This document shows, piece after piece, positions 44,921-56,795 of a stretch of 64,000 nt of DNA. Origin of the DNA: Elysia chlorotica (Eukaryota > Mollusca > Gastropoda > Plakobranchidae); the NCBI GenBank assembly GCA_003991915.1, contig RQTK01000428.1, forward strand, positions 166,453 through 230,452. Reading direction: 5' to 3'. A model generated the notes under the pieces. That model was not told the DNA's origin and made no database searches. It worked only from the letters and a program-made list of their open reading frames with translations. Numbering within the stretch: the stretch's first letter is position 1; every line of letters begins with the position of its first letter. The position numbers were made by a program, and so were the translations under genes.

Positions 44921-46163
44921 ACTTTAAGAACCCAACCAAATTTGGAAAGGAAACTTCTGTCTAGAAGGAAAGTATACACAAACAAATATTACATGTATAT
45001 GACCGTGACACCAGAAAAATATTTATGATTTATTCATAGGATAAGACCGTCTCGATGTTGTGCATTGCAAGGCCACCCGACATAGATCTTACATAACCTT
45101 CAGGATAAATAACTTAACATTTAACATTATAAAAGTGCATGCTATGTTTATAGACTAAGTATTATTTGCTGTTTTTTCCAAACCCTACCCAAAGATTAGC
45201 AAGACTGTTTAACAACATAGCTAAGTCCAATACCCCACAGTGTATTGTACTTGTTTCTACAATAACTGCGATTCATTCATTGTTTGATTTTGAACTCAAC
45301 AGACACATAAAATAGAGCTAGTATTGTTACTCGTATTTTTTCGATGTGTCTGGTCGTGGGATTGTTGCGGATAATGATACAGTTTCAAAACTTAAAGAAA
45401 CTAAAAATAAATGTGAAATTTGATAGTATCCAAACAAAATAGCCAAATCACACTGAGTCAGCTGTTTTATTTTATTGCATTTGCCTTGCGTTAGAGCTAT
45501 CTCTATTGATCTGAAAAAGCATCCATTCTTTTTTTTTACAACCATGGCAAAAAGAATGATACAAAATGAAACTGATTTTCTAGAAAATTTCCAAATTGCA
45601 ACGCTTGCAGAAAAATAATGTTAACTGTAATGTTTGTTTGACAGACTCGTATAATGGCTCTGTACAATGATCTAGCCGGTAGGGCTTGGATGCGTTGAGC
45701 ATTTTCTAGCTAAAGGCCTGCAAATTGTAAAAAACGTGGCAGATTTATTAACAGTCAAATTTTTATAGGCATGCAATTTATCTATTTATATCGATAACAA
45801 AGGTAAATGTTTAAGTAATTGTAGTAGTGATATTAAAATATTCAAAATGCAGTCCGTTATTTTTCGATTAAATTTCCGCTTTATCTATTTCATAACATGT
45901 GTTCAATGTTTGCTGCGTTCCCAAGATTTGAAACTCAACATAAAGCAATAAACATTTAAGAAAAAAGAAAGAAAGGAAAGAGATCGAGATACACAGAGAC
46001 ACGAAATAAATTCCTCTCTGGTAAATAACTAAATTTATTTCCTGCATCCCCACGCAAAACTTCACGTCAGATTTACACTAAAATGATTACACTTATCCAA
46101 AACAAATTTGTCATGGAGGTTTGTGGCCCAGATTTTACAAGAATACGAATGAGATGGATGTAT
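44921..46163. other. AT-rich unique sequence
   Basis: Nothing recognised. Confidence 0.45.
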
Positions 46164-46295
46164 CGATGGATATGATAAATGATGTTCAATTTAGAGCAGT
46201 GTCAATGTACATTTCTTGTAGATGGAGTTTGGAATGTGGGTAGGTGAGACAGGTACATCTTTTTTCGATCTTTAAATTACGTGGGGCCGCAAAAG
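46164..46295 (+). repeat. Dispersed module M, copy 1 (partner 55383-55514)
   Basis: 132 bp, no indels and two mismatches against the partner about 9.2 kb away. A partial diverged copy follows at about 46300-46345 (TCAGTGTACATTTCTTGTAG and GTGGAATTTGGA). Confidence 0.93.
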
Positions 46296-46399
46296 TTTGA
46301 TATTCAGTCAGTGTACATTTCTTGTAGGTGGAATTTGGAGAGTGGCATCCCCTCTTGCGACGGAGAACCTAGAAATTTAAATGTCCGGCTTGCTCAAAT

Positions 46400-46680
46400 C
46401 ACGCGAGTCGATATCTTGTCGGAACCAATTGAGTTGCCCTGTCTGAACTCTGGCGCAACAAGAGAGTTCGTCGACTAGAGTGCTCGGTGAGTGAATTTGT
46501 GCTGGAAATAAGAAAGATGCATGCAAAGCTGGGAAACAAAAAATGCAATTTGTTGGGGCAGTTTTCAAAGCCAGCTATACCTCTAAACTCAGCAGTTTAT
46601 TATATTAGTGCCACAAAAATTCAGCATCGCTGTGCGCAATCTTTTAAACTTGCAAAGAGGCAAGCGTGTATTCAGCGATT
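46400..46680 (+). repeat. Dispersed repeat R, copy 2 (no SINE)
   Basis: Colinear with the interrupted copy at 31470-32140. It ends with GTGCGCAATCTTTTA and a short related stretch. Confidence 0.6.
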
Positions 46681-46959
46681 TTTCTGTGTTATAGAACTCT
46701 GGAGATGCATAAGGCGAACCAGATACCAAAAGCAAGTCCTGAAAGGGGTGAGCCTATTGTAGTCAAGGCGATGGGTAAGAGAGTCTGTACGGGCGTCCAA
46801 TCATATATATATCATAGATATAATTACCCTTGACTTACTGAGCCAATCATCAATTAGACATCAATTTGACAATACCATGGCAAAGGTTTGGAGTTGCATT
46901 ACCGTCGTAGGAATCGCAAAGCCTTAACAGGAACCCGATTGTACCAAATTGCATAATCT

Positions 46960-46969
46960 TTACTCCCTT

Positions 46970-47043
<74 letters not shown>

Positions 47044-47385
47044 CTTTACCACTCTAGCAGTCCCAAAACACCAACAAATCTGTTGACACAGTAGTCCAGA
47101 GTCCCCTCTCAACGTAATGAAGACACTCAGACGGTACCTCATTATCCAAGTCTCTTTTATAGGGGCCAACCCAAAACGGTAATTTTCTTGAATTTCAAAG
47201 GGAGACAACTCTTGACCAGGGGAGGTAATTGGGCCGGTCTGGACACCTTGGAATGAATAGACCGACCGGTCACGAGTGGCTACAACAAACTGTTTAAACC
47301 TGTCCACAGGGGTTGATAGGTTATTACCCCCTCTTGATGGATTAGAAAGAGTTACCGCAGATTGATACAAGTCTAGGGTTTTCAT
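46960..47385 (-). CDS. Hypothetical ORF with about 110 non-repeat codons
   Basis: The frame starts at an ATG (complement of 47383-47385) and runs for 141 codons. The first 110 or so residues are not low complexity (for example STPVDRFKQFVVATRDRSVY and GQELSPFEIQENYRFGLAPI). The rest is an Arg-Glu repeat from a (CT)n tract on the other strand. No domain is recognised. The region is GC-richer than its surroundings. Inside the frame, on the same strand, lie CTATAAAAG and GGAGACAACTC-like words, which would fit non-coding regulatory or LTR-like sequence at least as well as a protein. I lean towards non-coding. Confidence 0.15.
46971..47042. repeat. (CT)n microsatellite
   Basis: A nearly perfect CT tract of about 70 bp. 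Confidence 0.95.
47154..47162 (-). promoter_or_regulatory. Possible TATA box on the minus strand
   Basis: CTATAAAAG on the minus strand in a GC-richer stretch. No downstream gene is identified, so this is only a sequence match to the TATA consensus. Confidence 0.2.
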
Positions 47386-47561
47386 GTTACTCGTACTTGA
47401 CTAGCTTTGTGTGGTGGTAATTATAGATACGATCGATTTAGAATGGTTACCAAACAATTTTTTTAAAACTTTAAATTGATCTCCACTTATTTTTACTCTT
47501 ACTCTTACTCACAATTTCTCTCCTATATACGAACACACTCCACTTTCTTGTCAGAATTCAT
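47163..47561. other. Unique sequence, moderately GC-rich at first
   Basis: Contains the start of the doubtful minus-strand ORF. Nothing further is recognised. Confidence 0.4.
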
Positions 47562-47609
47562 CACACACACACACAAACACACACACACACAGACACACAC
47601 ACACACACA
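47562..47609. repeat. (CA)n microsatellite
   Basis: CA tract with AAAC and CAGAC interruptions. Confidence 0.95.
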
Positions 47610-47879
47610 TTTTAATGATATATAAAAGATGAAAAATGCATATTGGCATCCAATTTAATATATTCTTTCTTGTAGCAAAACATTCTTTCAACTTTTTTTT
47701 CTCCAAAAATAGTGTGAAAATGGTCTCAAGCCAAACTGTCGATAAAAGATTTTTCACACGTCTCCTCTAATAGCAAAAGCAAAACTTTCTTCTCTGAACT
47801 AGTGTAAAACTTTCCTCAAGCTAAAATGTCATTCAAACACTTTCCCAAGACATCGGATACTTTCACGCCGCTACAAAGG

Positions 47880-48190
47880 GTTAAAACAAAAACAAAAAAT
47901 CCGCGAATGTCAGAGTCGAGTTCGAAACCTTGCACTCAGCTGTGATTCGGTTCGGGCATTCCCCGAATCCTTGTGGGACTTTCCGATAGCCGGCAGTTTT
48001 TTCCTCAGGGGATCCCACGGTCGCGTCAGATTTCTTAGATCCGTGCATCACTTTGGAAGCATCAAGAGCATTTAGCGTTAATCGATATTGAAGCCGCGGG
48101 GAGATGGGTAACCAAGCCTGGCTCTTTAATAGCCGCCATTTTCAAGGTCTGGTGCCGCCTGTTTGCCATTGTCATGAATGGTTAGTTAGA
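47880..48190. other. GC- and CpG-richer pocket
   Basis: By eye this has more G, C and CpG than the surrounding AT-rich DNA. It includes TTCGGGCATTCCCCG, CCACGGTCGCGTC, GAAGCCGCGGGGAG and AGCCGCCATTTT (a match to the YY1-type core). It could be an unannotated promoter or an unrelated repeat. No transcript evidence is available from sequence alone. Confidence 0.3.
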
Positions 48191-48354
48191 GTTAGAGGAC
48201 GGGGACAAAGTTAGAGTAACAAACAAAAAAAAAGGCTTGAGTTTTGGATCTGGTGAATTACGCTGTCAATGTCAGTGTCAGTTCTAGTCTGGTGGGATAT
48301 CACAATTTTTGGGTTAGTTTCTTCTATCATGGGGTATTCCCATGTGTATATGGA

Positions 48355-48725
48355 TGTTATGCACTTCAGAGGTGGTTTTTAGACTTGTCAATTTCTTGAC
48401 TTTTTGACTGGGGTATTGCCAAGTGCATTTTGCCGCAACGCATTGCGCTACAAAGTTTTTTTTTTATAATTGTCAGTTTCTTGACTCTTGAGGTATTGTC
48501 ATGTGCATTTAAACGCAATGCGCTACACATATATTCATGTGCATTTAAACGCAATGCGCTACACATATATTCTTTTTTTAAAATAATTGTCAGTTTTTTA
48601 ATCATGAGGTATTGTCAAATGTTTTGGATACGATGCACTGCATAGTTGGTTTTTAGAATTGTTAGTTTCTTGAATCGAGAGCCTTTGTCAAGTGTATTTG
48701 AACACAGTGATTTTTTTAAGTCGCC
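48355..48725 (+). repeat. Degenerate minisatellite of about 90-bp units, with a 36-bp inner duplication
   Basis: Recurring order of TTGTCARTTTCTTGACT, GAGGTATTGTC, ATGTGCATTTAAACGCAATG and CGCTACA, seen about four times with decay. Units 48500-48535 and 48536-48571 are identical 36-bp direct repeats. Confidence 0.85.
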
Positions 48726-48917
48726 AGTTTGTTTCCAGTGTGATAGCAAAGCCATTGTCCTGGGGGAGCAGAGTAAACCGTACTAGTCAAAGATTTCTTT
48801 CACAGACGTTAAGGAGATGTCATGGTTACGTTTCTCAGAGTTAAACACATAATGGAGAAAATAGGCATTATAATTCTGAGACTGTCTGGAACTTGTTGCT
48901 ACATTCAGACATCAACG

Positions 48918-49158
48918 AGGTCGTCAAAATATATGCCTTGCCTACCGAGGCCTAACAAATAGTATGAAGAATTTTGAATCAGATTTTTTACATTTGGTTT
49001 CACACAACGTTATCAAGTCATACTTGACACGTGATTCTTCAACAGCTGATACTAAACATCGATTTTACTGATCCTTAATATTAAGTATAGTTTCATATAG
49101 CGTACATCACTGCTTTCATAAAGAAATAACTGCTAATGTAGCGCGATTTCCATTTCTA
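48918..49158 (+). repeat. Dispersed duplication E, copy 1 (partner 50703-50942)
   Basis: About 240 bp from AGGTCGTCAAAATATATGCC to GCGCGATTTCCATTTCTA. It differs from the partner by a few substitutions and one single-base indel in a T run. Confidence 0.95.
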
Positions 49159-49191
49159 ATGCTTCATATTTTTCTATCTTCTCGATCGCAG

Positions 49192-49241
49192 GTGGCCATA
49201 CCATCACTTCAGAGGTTTTAAGCCCATCACAAATAGAAAAG
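49192..49241 (+). other. Exon-like block between good splice signals
   Basis: A pyrimidine-rich stretch (TTTTTCTATCTTCTCGATCG) leads to CAG at 49189-49191, and AAAAG is followed by GTGAGT at 49242-49247. The 50 bp between would leave two frames open. One gives GHTITSEVLSPSQIEK ending exactly at the donor, and the other WPYHHFRGFKPITNRK. No neighbouring exon is found, so this remains a candidate. Confidence 0.25.
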
Positions 49242-49375
49242 GTGAGTAGAAAACCCTTAGCCTGTAAAAGATGAGTTGTTTTATTACGCTATTACTTTAT
49301 AATGCCTCACTAAATATAAATCTACTACTACAGTTACTACTATTATTTCTGCTACTACTATTACCACTACTATTT

Positions 49376-49501
<126 letters not shown>

Positions 49502-50374
49502 AGGGCCTTGAACAATAGAGATTGTTGGTTTCAATTTGTAAAGTTGCGTAATTTCATTCCAGTGCAATTTTTTGTGTTCTTTTCACTAAGATACATTATA
49601 AGACGTCCCTAAACACAATGCCGGGTGTTTTTATATGTTGCAGAAAATATTCCCTAGGGAGATTGTTTTAAGAATATGATGTCTTTTTTGAGACATCAAG
49701 CACTGAAAAAAGTGATGAATTGTCAGAAAGAGATTTGGTTTTCGAAAGTTTTATTTAAAAAAACGAATATATGGATATGGACTTTGAAGTGAACATAGAT
49801 ATGGAATATAGCTCGTATAACACTAGATTATAATTATATAAAGGGTTGATCAGAGATTAATTTAATTTAAACTATTTATTAGGAGTCTAAGATGTATCTT
49901 AAAGTAAAGAAACTAGAGAAATTGAAAATAAATCTAATTCTGTTCAAAGTTTTGAAATATTATACTCATTTTTTTTCTATTTACTTTGGCTCAATGACAT
50001 TTATTTTCTTTTATCCGAACGCTTCAAATTTTATGACGTAAAGAATCATAAATATCGGACAAGAAGGAAACGAAAAAACTATGTGTTTGAATATACAGAA
50101 TCACACGGAATTGAAAAAAAAAAACGTTATTGAAATCTAACAAGAAACGACGTTCCTTGAAGAGGAGTTTGATAGAATCTGAGGAAAAGATAGGATATAC
50201 ATGTTATCAACACAATATTGATAAATACGCCGGCACCTTATCCGTAAGCATCTTCATTGGCGTTTGAAGGAGCTAGACATTCTCTCATAAATGGATTCGA
50301 ACCCTGAGGAACCAAGGTGGTCGTGCAATAGAGCTATAATTATTTGAAATCACCGACGAAATTCATATCGACGC
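49502..50374. other. AT-rich unique sequence
   Basis: Nothing recognised. Confidence 0.45.
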
Positions 50375-50630
50375 GGTTAAGTGGTGGGGGTGCAAATTGG
50401 CGCATAAAATAGAGATTTGCGTGATTTATCGGAATGTCTCTGGTTGAATCCCACGTTCGTGAAAACTTTTTGTCCGACTTCTACCTCTACTGGTTGGGTC
50501 GGTGTCAGTAAAATGTAACCTGATGAGACAGGCTGGAGTACCGCTATCTCTATACTGTCTGTGTATGGCAGCGCGTTAAGTTGTCAGATGTTATTTCTGG
50601 GACCCATCGTCGTATAGGCGTTAAACTAGC
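50375..50630 (+). mobile_element. SINE, diverged, probably head type 2
   Basis: GGTTGAATCCCACGTTCG (B-box region as in head type 2), then body CTACTGGTTGGGTCGGTGTC, GAGACAGG, CTGTCTGTGTATGGCAGC, GTTGTCAGATGTTATTTCTG and GGACCCATCG. The 3' end is reduced to GGCGTTAAAC. Confidence 0.75.
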
Positions 50631-50702
50631 ATAGAGTTCCTCTCCTATAAAGAAACACCATGACATTAGGTTACCATCAGCCTGTTATAAATAAATCAGT
50701 AC

Positions 50703-50942
50703 AGGTCGTCAAAATATATGCCTTGCCTACCGAGGCCTAACAAATAGTATGAAGAATTTTGAATCAGATTTTTACAGTTGGTTTCACACAACGTTATCAA
50801 GATCTACTTGACATGTGATTCTTCAACAGCTGATACTAAACATCGATTTTACTGATCCTTAATATTAAGTATAGTTTCATATAGCGTACATCACTGCTTT
50901 CATAAAGAAATAACTGCTAATGTAGCGCGATTTCCATTTCTA
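50703..50942 (+). repeat. Dispersed duplication E, copy 2
   Basis: Partner of 48918-49158 in the same orientation, 1.8 kb downstream. The exon-like block lies between the copies. Confidence 0.95.
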
Positions 50943-53424
50943 CATGTTCAGTCTAATGAAAAAAAATATATATATATATCCTTTAGCCTTACATTTAGGT
51001 TATCGTTGCCTGAGAGTAGTAAAGTACTCTCCCATTATTATTAAAGGAGGAAAAGAACGTTACTATTCTGAGGTATACATAATGACTCTCCGCCGTTTTA
51101 TTATGACCACTGCTTCCTTTTCCAATACCCATCTCATATTGGATCGTATATTTAACCAACTGATATGAAAATGTTAATTGTTGGTTTACTTACAAATTGT
51201 CACCTTTATTGAAAACTACTAGAAAAAAATTCTATTAAGCTCAACAGTTTTTGGGTAAAACATGAATATTTGAGATTTTGTTAATTTTGTATGTCTTTTG
51301 ATAGTGCATATAATTGCATGTCTTTTGATAGTGGCAATAGAGAGGTAAAAGAGAAGAAGGAGGAGGAGGAGGAACAGGATAAAAAGGAGGAAAAGGCGAA
51401 AAAAAGGAAAAAAAGTAATGTAGTAAAAAAGCCAGTCGACAAAAGAAAAAGAAACATAATGTACGAATGGTTTATGATAGATATTAGAGAAAGGTTACCA
51501 AGAACCTAGACTAAATGAATGTTCACACGAGCTAATTTTATTCAACATTCTTGTATCAGTTATCATTTGCAAGTGATTACCCATAACAAAAGCGAAAGAA
51601 TACCCATCATAGTTTTGTTTCATGTAGCTTCAGTTGTTTTTTGTTATTCTTTTCTTTTGTTTGTTTTTATGTACTTATGTTAGGATCTTTACATATCAAA
51701 GCCTTTTTTGTTTGTCCTTATTTATGGTTGTTTTCCCAAATCTAAGCTTAGCTTGTTTCCCCATATAATAATATTAAATAATCTAAAATATAAGATAGTC
51801 ACGTTGTAACCTACGTGTATTGTTTATATGTTAGACGATATAAGAACAAATAAGTAAATTATTCAAAACAAAAACATAGGAATTACAGCCAAGAGAGTTG
51901 AAATCAATTCATTTATATGTTTAGTATTCTTTTTATATACATTTTCTTCAAGATCCTACTCCAGTTTGAAAACAAAGCGTAGAACAAATACTTTTTACCT
52001 ACATTAAAGTGAATTAAGAAGTACTTAGGCACCTTGTCAGTAATAATGGTATTTGTTTGCTGAATAGTACACAGGCATCAAACAGGAAGTCAGGAACAAC
52101 GGCGAAAATACTTTAGAAGCAAAAACAAACAGAAAACAGTCGAGAAAGATGGGAAAAAGCTTAGAAAAAGCTCTATTGATTCGACATGAAGATAGACAAT
52201 GTAAATTACAAAATATTTTGTATGTAATTACAAGAGATCCTATTATGGGCATTATTAATTATATTAGTTACCGTCATAACCATTATCTTATCCTCATGAG
52301 AATGGAAGTTAGTCGAAAAAGGAAAATCCTTTCTTTCCTAACCTTTCAATATTTAGGGTAACCTAGAAAGTACACTCTTGTAAAGGAAAATTGAAGCTTT
52401 GCTTAATTAGTATGGATTCTACATATGGGTCCATTATGAAAAGACGTATAAAATTGGAAAACGCAATACGCCTCTTTAAATCACAATGCGACTTCATCCT
52501 CTTTTAATAACTGTGTGGGAAAATGGGTCAGAAAAATTATTCTTTTAACTTGTAAACAACTTTGTTCAAGAATTATATAAATGCTATGTGCTTAATATAA
52601 CTTTCATTTTTTTAGAAAGAAGCAACACTTCAATACCTCTAACCACAAAAATGATTAGACAAAGTAAGCGCGAGTGAAAAAAAATTGAACTGATTTCTTT
52701 TCATGGAAGTTGCTTTCTTTTTTTTTTAAATTAATTTCTTTTAAGAAGCAAAGTCTTTTAAAGACAGTTATACAACGACATCATACTATATGAACTTTGT
52801 TATATCAACATATACAAAATGATACTCATGTCGTGATTACAATAAAAACTCTTTAATTGCAATGACATGAAAAACGGATAAGGGTTTACAATGGATAACA
52901 TTAGAGTAAACTTACTGCAGTATTCTTTAAAAGCCTTGCGATCCACCCAACAAAACTGGATAACGTAATCGCACCTCTAAAGCATGTGGAAATTTTTTAA
53001 CGCAATGCTCCCGTTTTTCTAAGATCTGTATATGATTAGACGCCTATGCAAGAAATTCCAGTAACTATCGTCTTCGTTTTCGATAATAGCCCCGATATCG
53101 TGAAGTCTCGATTAATTTATTACCTCAGTCTGTCGGATTGTTCACGCGATCTGGTCATTGTTCATCACCGGATACAGGCAGCGCGGCAAGCAGACAAGCC
53201 AGGGTTAGCACTTTGCTCTCCCGCGCATGTCCACAACCATAGGCGATATACAAAGTACTTCCGGTTTTAATGGTATTGCATCCGGTTCAAGCGACATGGG
53301 TATGGTGCCTTGATCTTTGTGTGGTCATTAAGGGTTACGGATTTTTGTGAAATGATTGATCTATCATGTCTCTGCTTTTACTTCATAAAGTTAACCGCTC
53401 GCCTGCATTCTGCCTAAATACGAA
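50943..53424. other. Long AT-rich stretch without recognised genes
   Basis: Includes a small direct repeat ATGTCTTTTGATAGTG (51291 and 51318) followed by a Lys/Glu-rich frame that is low complexity. A GC-richer patch lies near 53045-53310. No gene is recognised. Confidence 0.5.
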
Positions 53425-53575
53425 CCTCTCTCTCTTTCACTCTCTCTCTCTCTTACTCTCTCCTTCTCTCTATTTTACGCTCTCCTTCTCTCTCTATTTT
53501 ACTCTCTCCTTCATTCTCGATCTCTCTTTTAAACTCTCTTTTTGTATCTATCTCTCACTCTCTGTCTCTGTATCT
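53425..53575. repeat. CT-rich low-complexity tract
   Basis: CTCTCTYTTTTACTCTCTCCTTC-like irregular units. Confidence 0.85.
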
Positions 53576-54309
53576 TCTATTTCTCTACATGTCTGCCTTT
53601 ATGCTTATGGCCTCTAAGCCCTAATAATTTATCTCTATATTTTTCTTCTTGCACTCAACACACATTTCGTATCCTCTACCCCTATCCTTCTGTCTCCGTC
53701 TCTTCATGTTCCACCAATCTCATCACTGCCTTTCTCTCTAAAGAGTTCCTTTTTTTATTAGTCGCTCTAAAAAAACAAAAAGCAAACCCAACAAGAACTG
53801 TTGTATGCCGTATCAAATTAGGATCACACGCATTCACATAGACTCAGAACTCTCTGAGGCTAGAGCTTGACTATCGCTGATGACAGGGGTGTGGCTGTGG
53901 ATTTCGTAAGATTCACTCTTTTGCTTTTTTGCCTGAAGTTGACTGCGCAAATAAATAAAACTAGTAATTCATGCAGAAACCCCAGTCTAGCCACAGCCCT
54001 ATCCCAGCCACTAGCCACAAACTGTGACTCAATCGTAACCTTACAGTGACTGGGAAAAGGGCAAAAACGTGGTTTAAAGTTATCATGATTATTAGAAACA
54101 AAACATAAATATTACGGTTAGTAATTACAAATTCGTCGATCTTAGGCCATTGATCATGGCCATCTTACATCGTATAATGACATAGATGGATTATGAATTA
54201 TTAAATGAGCAAACGAATAAAAATTGGAGAGAAAGAAGAATAAAAAGGAATGAAAGGGGAAAGACATTATAAAATGGAGATAACGGTGAGTGAGAAGAAA
54301 GAAGACAGA
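53576..54309. other. Unique sequence
   Basis: Nothing recognised. Confidence 0.45.
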
Positions 54310-54462
54310 GACAAAGACAGCGGGCAAGGATAGATAGATAAATAGAGAGAAAGAGGGAGAGATAGAGAGAAAGAAAGAGAGAGAGTGAGAGAGGGAGGGA
54401 GAGAGAGAGGGGGATAGGAATGATAAATAGATGGATATATACATTTGATACACAGGCAGATG

Positions 54463-54534
<72 letters not shown>

Positions 54535-54580
54535 TACAGACAGACAGACAGACAGAGACAGAGAGACATAGAGAGACAGG

Positions 54581-54617
<37 letters not shown>

Positions 54618-54865
54618 AGACAGGGAGAGAGAGGGGGGGAGGGAATGATAAATTCATAGATATATACAATTGATACACAGGCAGAGAAAGAGAAAGAAAG
54701 AGAGAGAGAGAAAGAGAGACAGGGAGAGAGAGGGGGGTGGAAGGGAATGATAGATATATACAATTGATACACAGGCAGAGAAAGAGAAAGAGAGAGAGAG
54801 AGAGAGAGAGTGAGAGAGAAAGAGAAAGAGAACGAGAGAGAGATAGAAAAGGCACGCAGAGATTT
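54310..54865. repeat. (GA)n block with about 110-200-bp higher-order units
   Basis: The sequence GGAATGATARAT plus GATATATACA and TTGATACACAGGCAGA recurs three times (near 54417, 54643 and 54744). Each is followed by GAGAAAGAGA and CAGA tracts. The Ser-Leu frames of more than 200 codons are repeat translations. Confidence 0.9.
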
Positions 54866-54924
54866 GGACAATTAAACATGTTCGTGAAAGAAATCAGGTG
54901 CAATCAAAAGCTGTAGATTGACCA

Positions 54925-55062
54925 CATAATCAACATAATGAGATGGACCAACACAAAAATCCTGATGTGATTAGTATCCACGCTGTTTCTCCGTGTGGTC
55001 TCCTTATGTGGCAGCACGTAAAATATGTCATACTATAGATTTTGGAACCCTTCGCCGTGTTT
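54925..55062 (+). mobile_element. Possible SINE 3' fragment, highly decayed
   Basis: TATGTGGCAGCACGTAAAAT and GTCATACTATAGATTTTGGA followed by ACCCTTCGCCGTG resemble the family 3' body. Confidence 0.45.
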
Positions 55063-55351
55063 TATTTTCCTCTTAAAAGCTAGAAAACTATAAGGATAAA
55101 GGAGAGACTTTCTGCTATTGAAAAAAAGCATAAATTGATCTTCTAACGTAGTATAATTTTTATGACCAGCTGTCATTAATTTTAGTTGGATTGAAAATTA
55201 CCGATTTTGTCAAAAATTTTTCTGGAATTTTTAGAGGATTTAAACATAAGCAGGACTGTAAAGAAATGTCGATAACAGTATGTTCTGTTACGGACATCCT
55301 TCATTTTATAAATTTTATTTTTCCTTAATTGTTCTCTATGTTTTAATATAT

Positions 55352-55382
<31 letters not shown>

Positions 55383-55387
<5 letters not shown>

Positions 55388-55514
55388 GATATGATAAATG
55401 ATGTTCAATTTAGAGCCGTTTCAATGTACATTTCTTGTAGATGGAGTTTGGAATGTGGGTAGGTGAGACAGGTACATCTTTTTTCGATCTTTAAATTACG
55501 TGGGGCCGCAAAAG
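55383..55514 (+). repeat. Dispersed module M, copy 2
   Basis: 130 of 132 positions identical to 46164-46295. Confidence 0.93.
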
Positions 55515-55680
55515 ATGGATTGAAAGTTACCGATTTTGTTAAAAAATTTTCTGGAATTCTTAGAGGATTTAAACATAAGCAGGACTGTAAAGAAATGTCG
55601 ATAACAGTATGTTCTGTTACGGACATCCTTCATTTTATAAATTTTATTTTTCCTTAATTGTTCTCTATGTTTTAATATAT

Positions 55681-55785
<105 letters not shown>

Positions 55786-56654
55786 CGATATAACATCAAG
55801 TGATGTTATCTATCTTTCCCTGTTACAAGACAAGATTCTCCAAACTTTTCATATTTGCTAAAAAAAATAAAAATAAAAGGATGAACTGTAACAATTCTGA
55901 CAGCAGTGTCCTGAACTAGTAAATCTAAAACAAAGTGTAAAACATAGGATAACATAAAAAGATATAGGAGTATCTGTGATACATTTTTAATTGATAAGAA
56001 CACAATAAAAACACTATCAAAGGCTGAGCCCTGTTATAAAAGTACATCTAACATTATTAATTAAAATCAAGCAGTTGAGGTGTTAACTACAAACCCGCTC
56101 CAGCAATTATATATTATTCTCAAAGGTTCTCAAGTGGTTTTGTTCCGCTCCCACTCTCGACAATTACATGATTACTGATGGGAGCGCAGAGCTGATCGGA
56201 TCTCTCGTGGCTTCCATAATGGGAATCCCTCTTGTCGTAAATACATACAAACAGACAGTCCCACTCGACCGTTCAATAATTGAAGCACAGAAACACAAGG
56301 GCTGTTAAAATTAATTGAAGTTGCTGATCTGTCCTGAGTGATAGTTTAAGAGTTCTCTTTGTTGGTCTGTTGTTTGCAAAACGAAATCAGTCATGGATCC
56401 TTAAAAGGCATTATAACATCGAAGATTAATTTCAACAGAATGGAGGGAGAAATGGCTGCAAAGAGAACAGACAGTCCTCCTATAAGTTGCTTGTTTGTTA
56501 TACATATACTTTAAAGGTCCGAACAAGTTAAATATTGCACGTTTCTGAAACAGTCTAAAATGTGTGTTCAGATTCATAGTTATAAGGAAAGGGTCAAACC
56601 TGTGGTACAGATAGAAAAATTGATACAAGTTTCCAAAAAATCAAACGATTTAGC
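55786..56654. other. Unique sequence
   Basis: Nothing recognised. Confidence 0.45.
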
Positions 56655-56795
56655 GTCAGCCGTATATATGATATATTGTGGATGGGTCCAAGGACAAACG
56701 TCTAATAATTTAACGTGCTGTCACTTTTAGACAGTACAGGGTAACCATGACTTCTAACTCAGTCGGTCACTGTATCATAATACACAAGAAAGCAA
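56655..56795 (-). mobile_element. SINE body and 3' fragment, diverged
   Basis: Minus strand: GTGACCGACTGAGTTAGAAG, TCATGGTTACCC, GACAGCACGTTAAATTATTA, GACGTTTGTCCTTGGACCCA and GCTGACGCTA. Confidence 0.7.

Noticed and set aside
51291-51509. Lys/Glu-rich frame as a nuclear protein
   Set aside because: It is purine-rich low complexity, begins at a non-ATG codon, and has no domain or splice context.
54154-54903. Ser-Leu rich frame of 249 codons on the minus strand, the longest open frame in the window
   Set aside because: It is a translation of (GA)n and CAGA repeats. Alternative frames on both strands are equally open.
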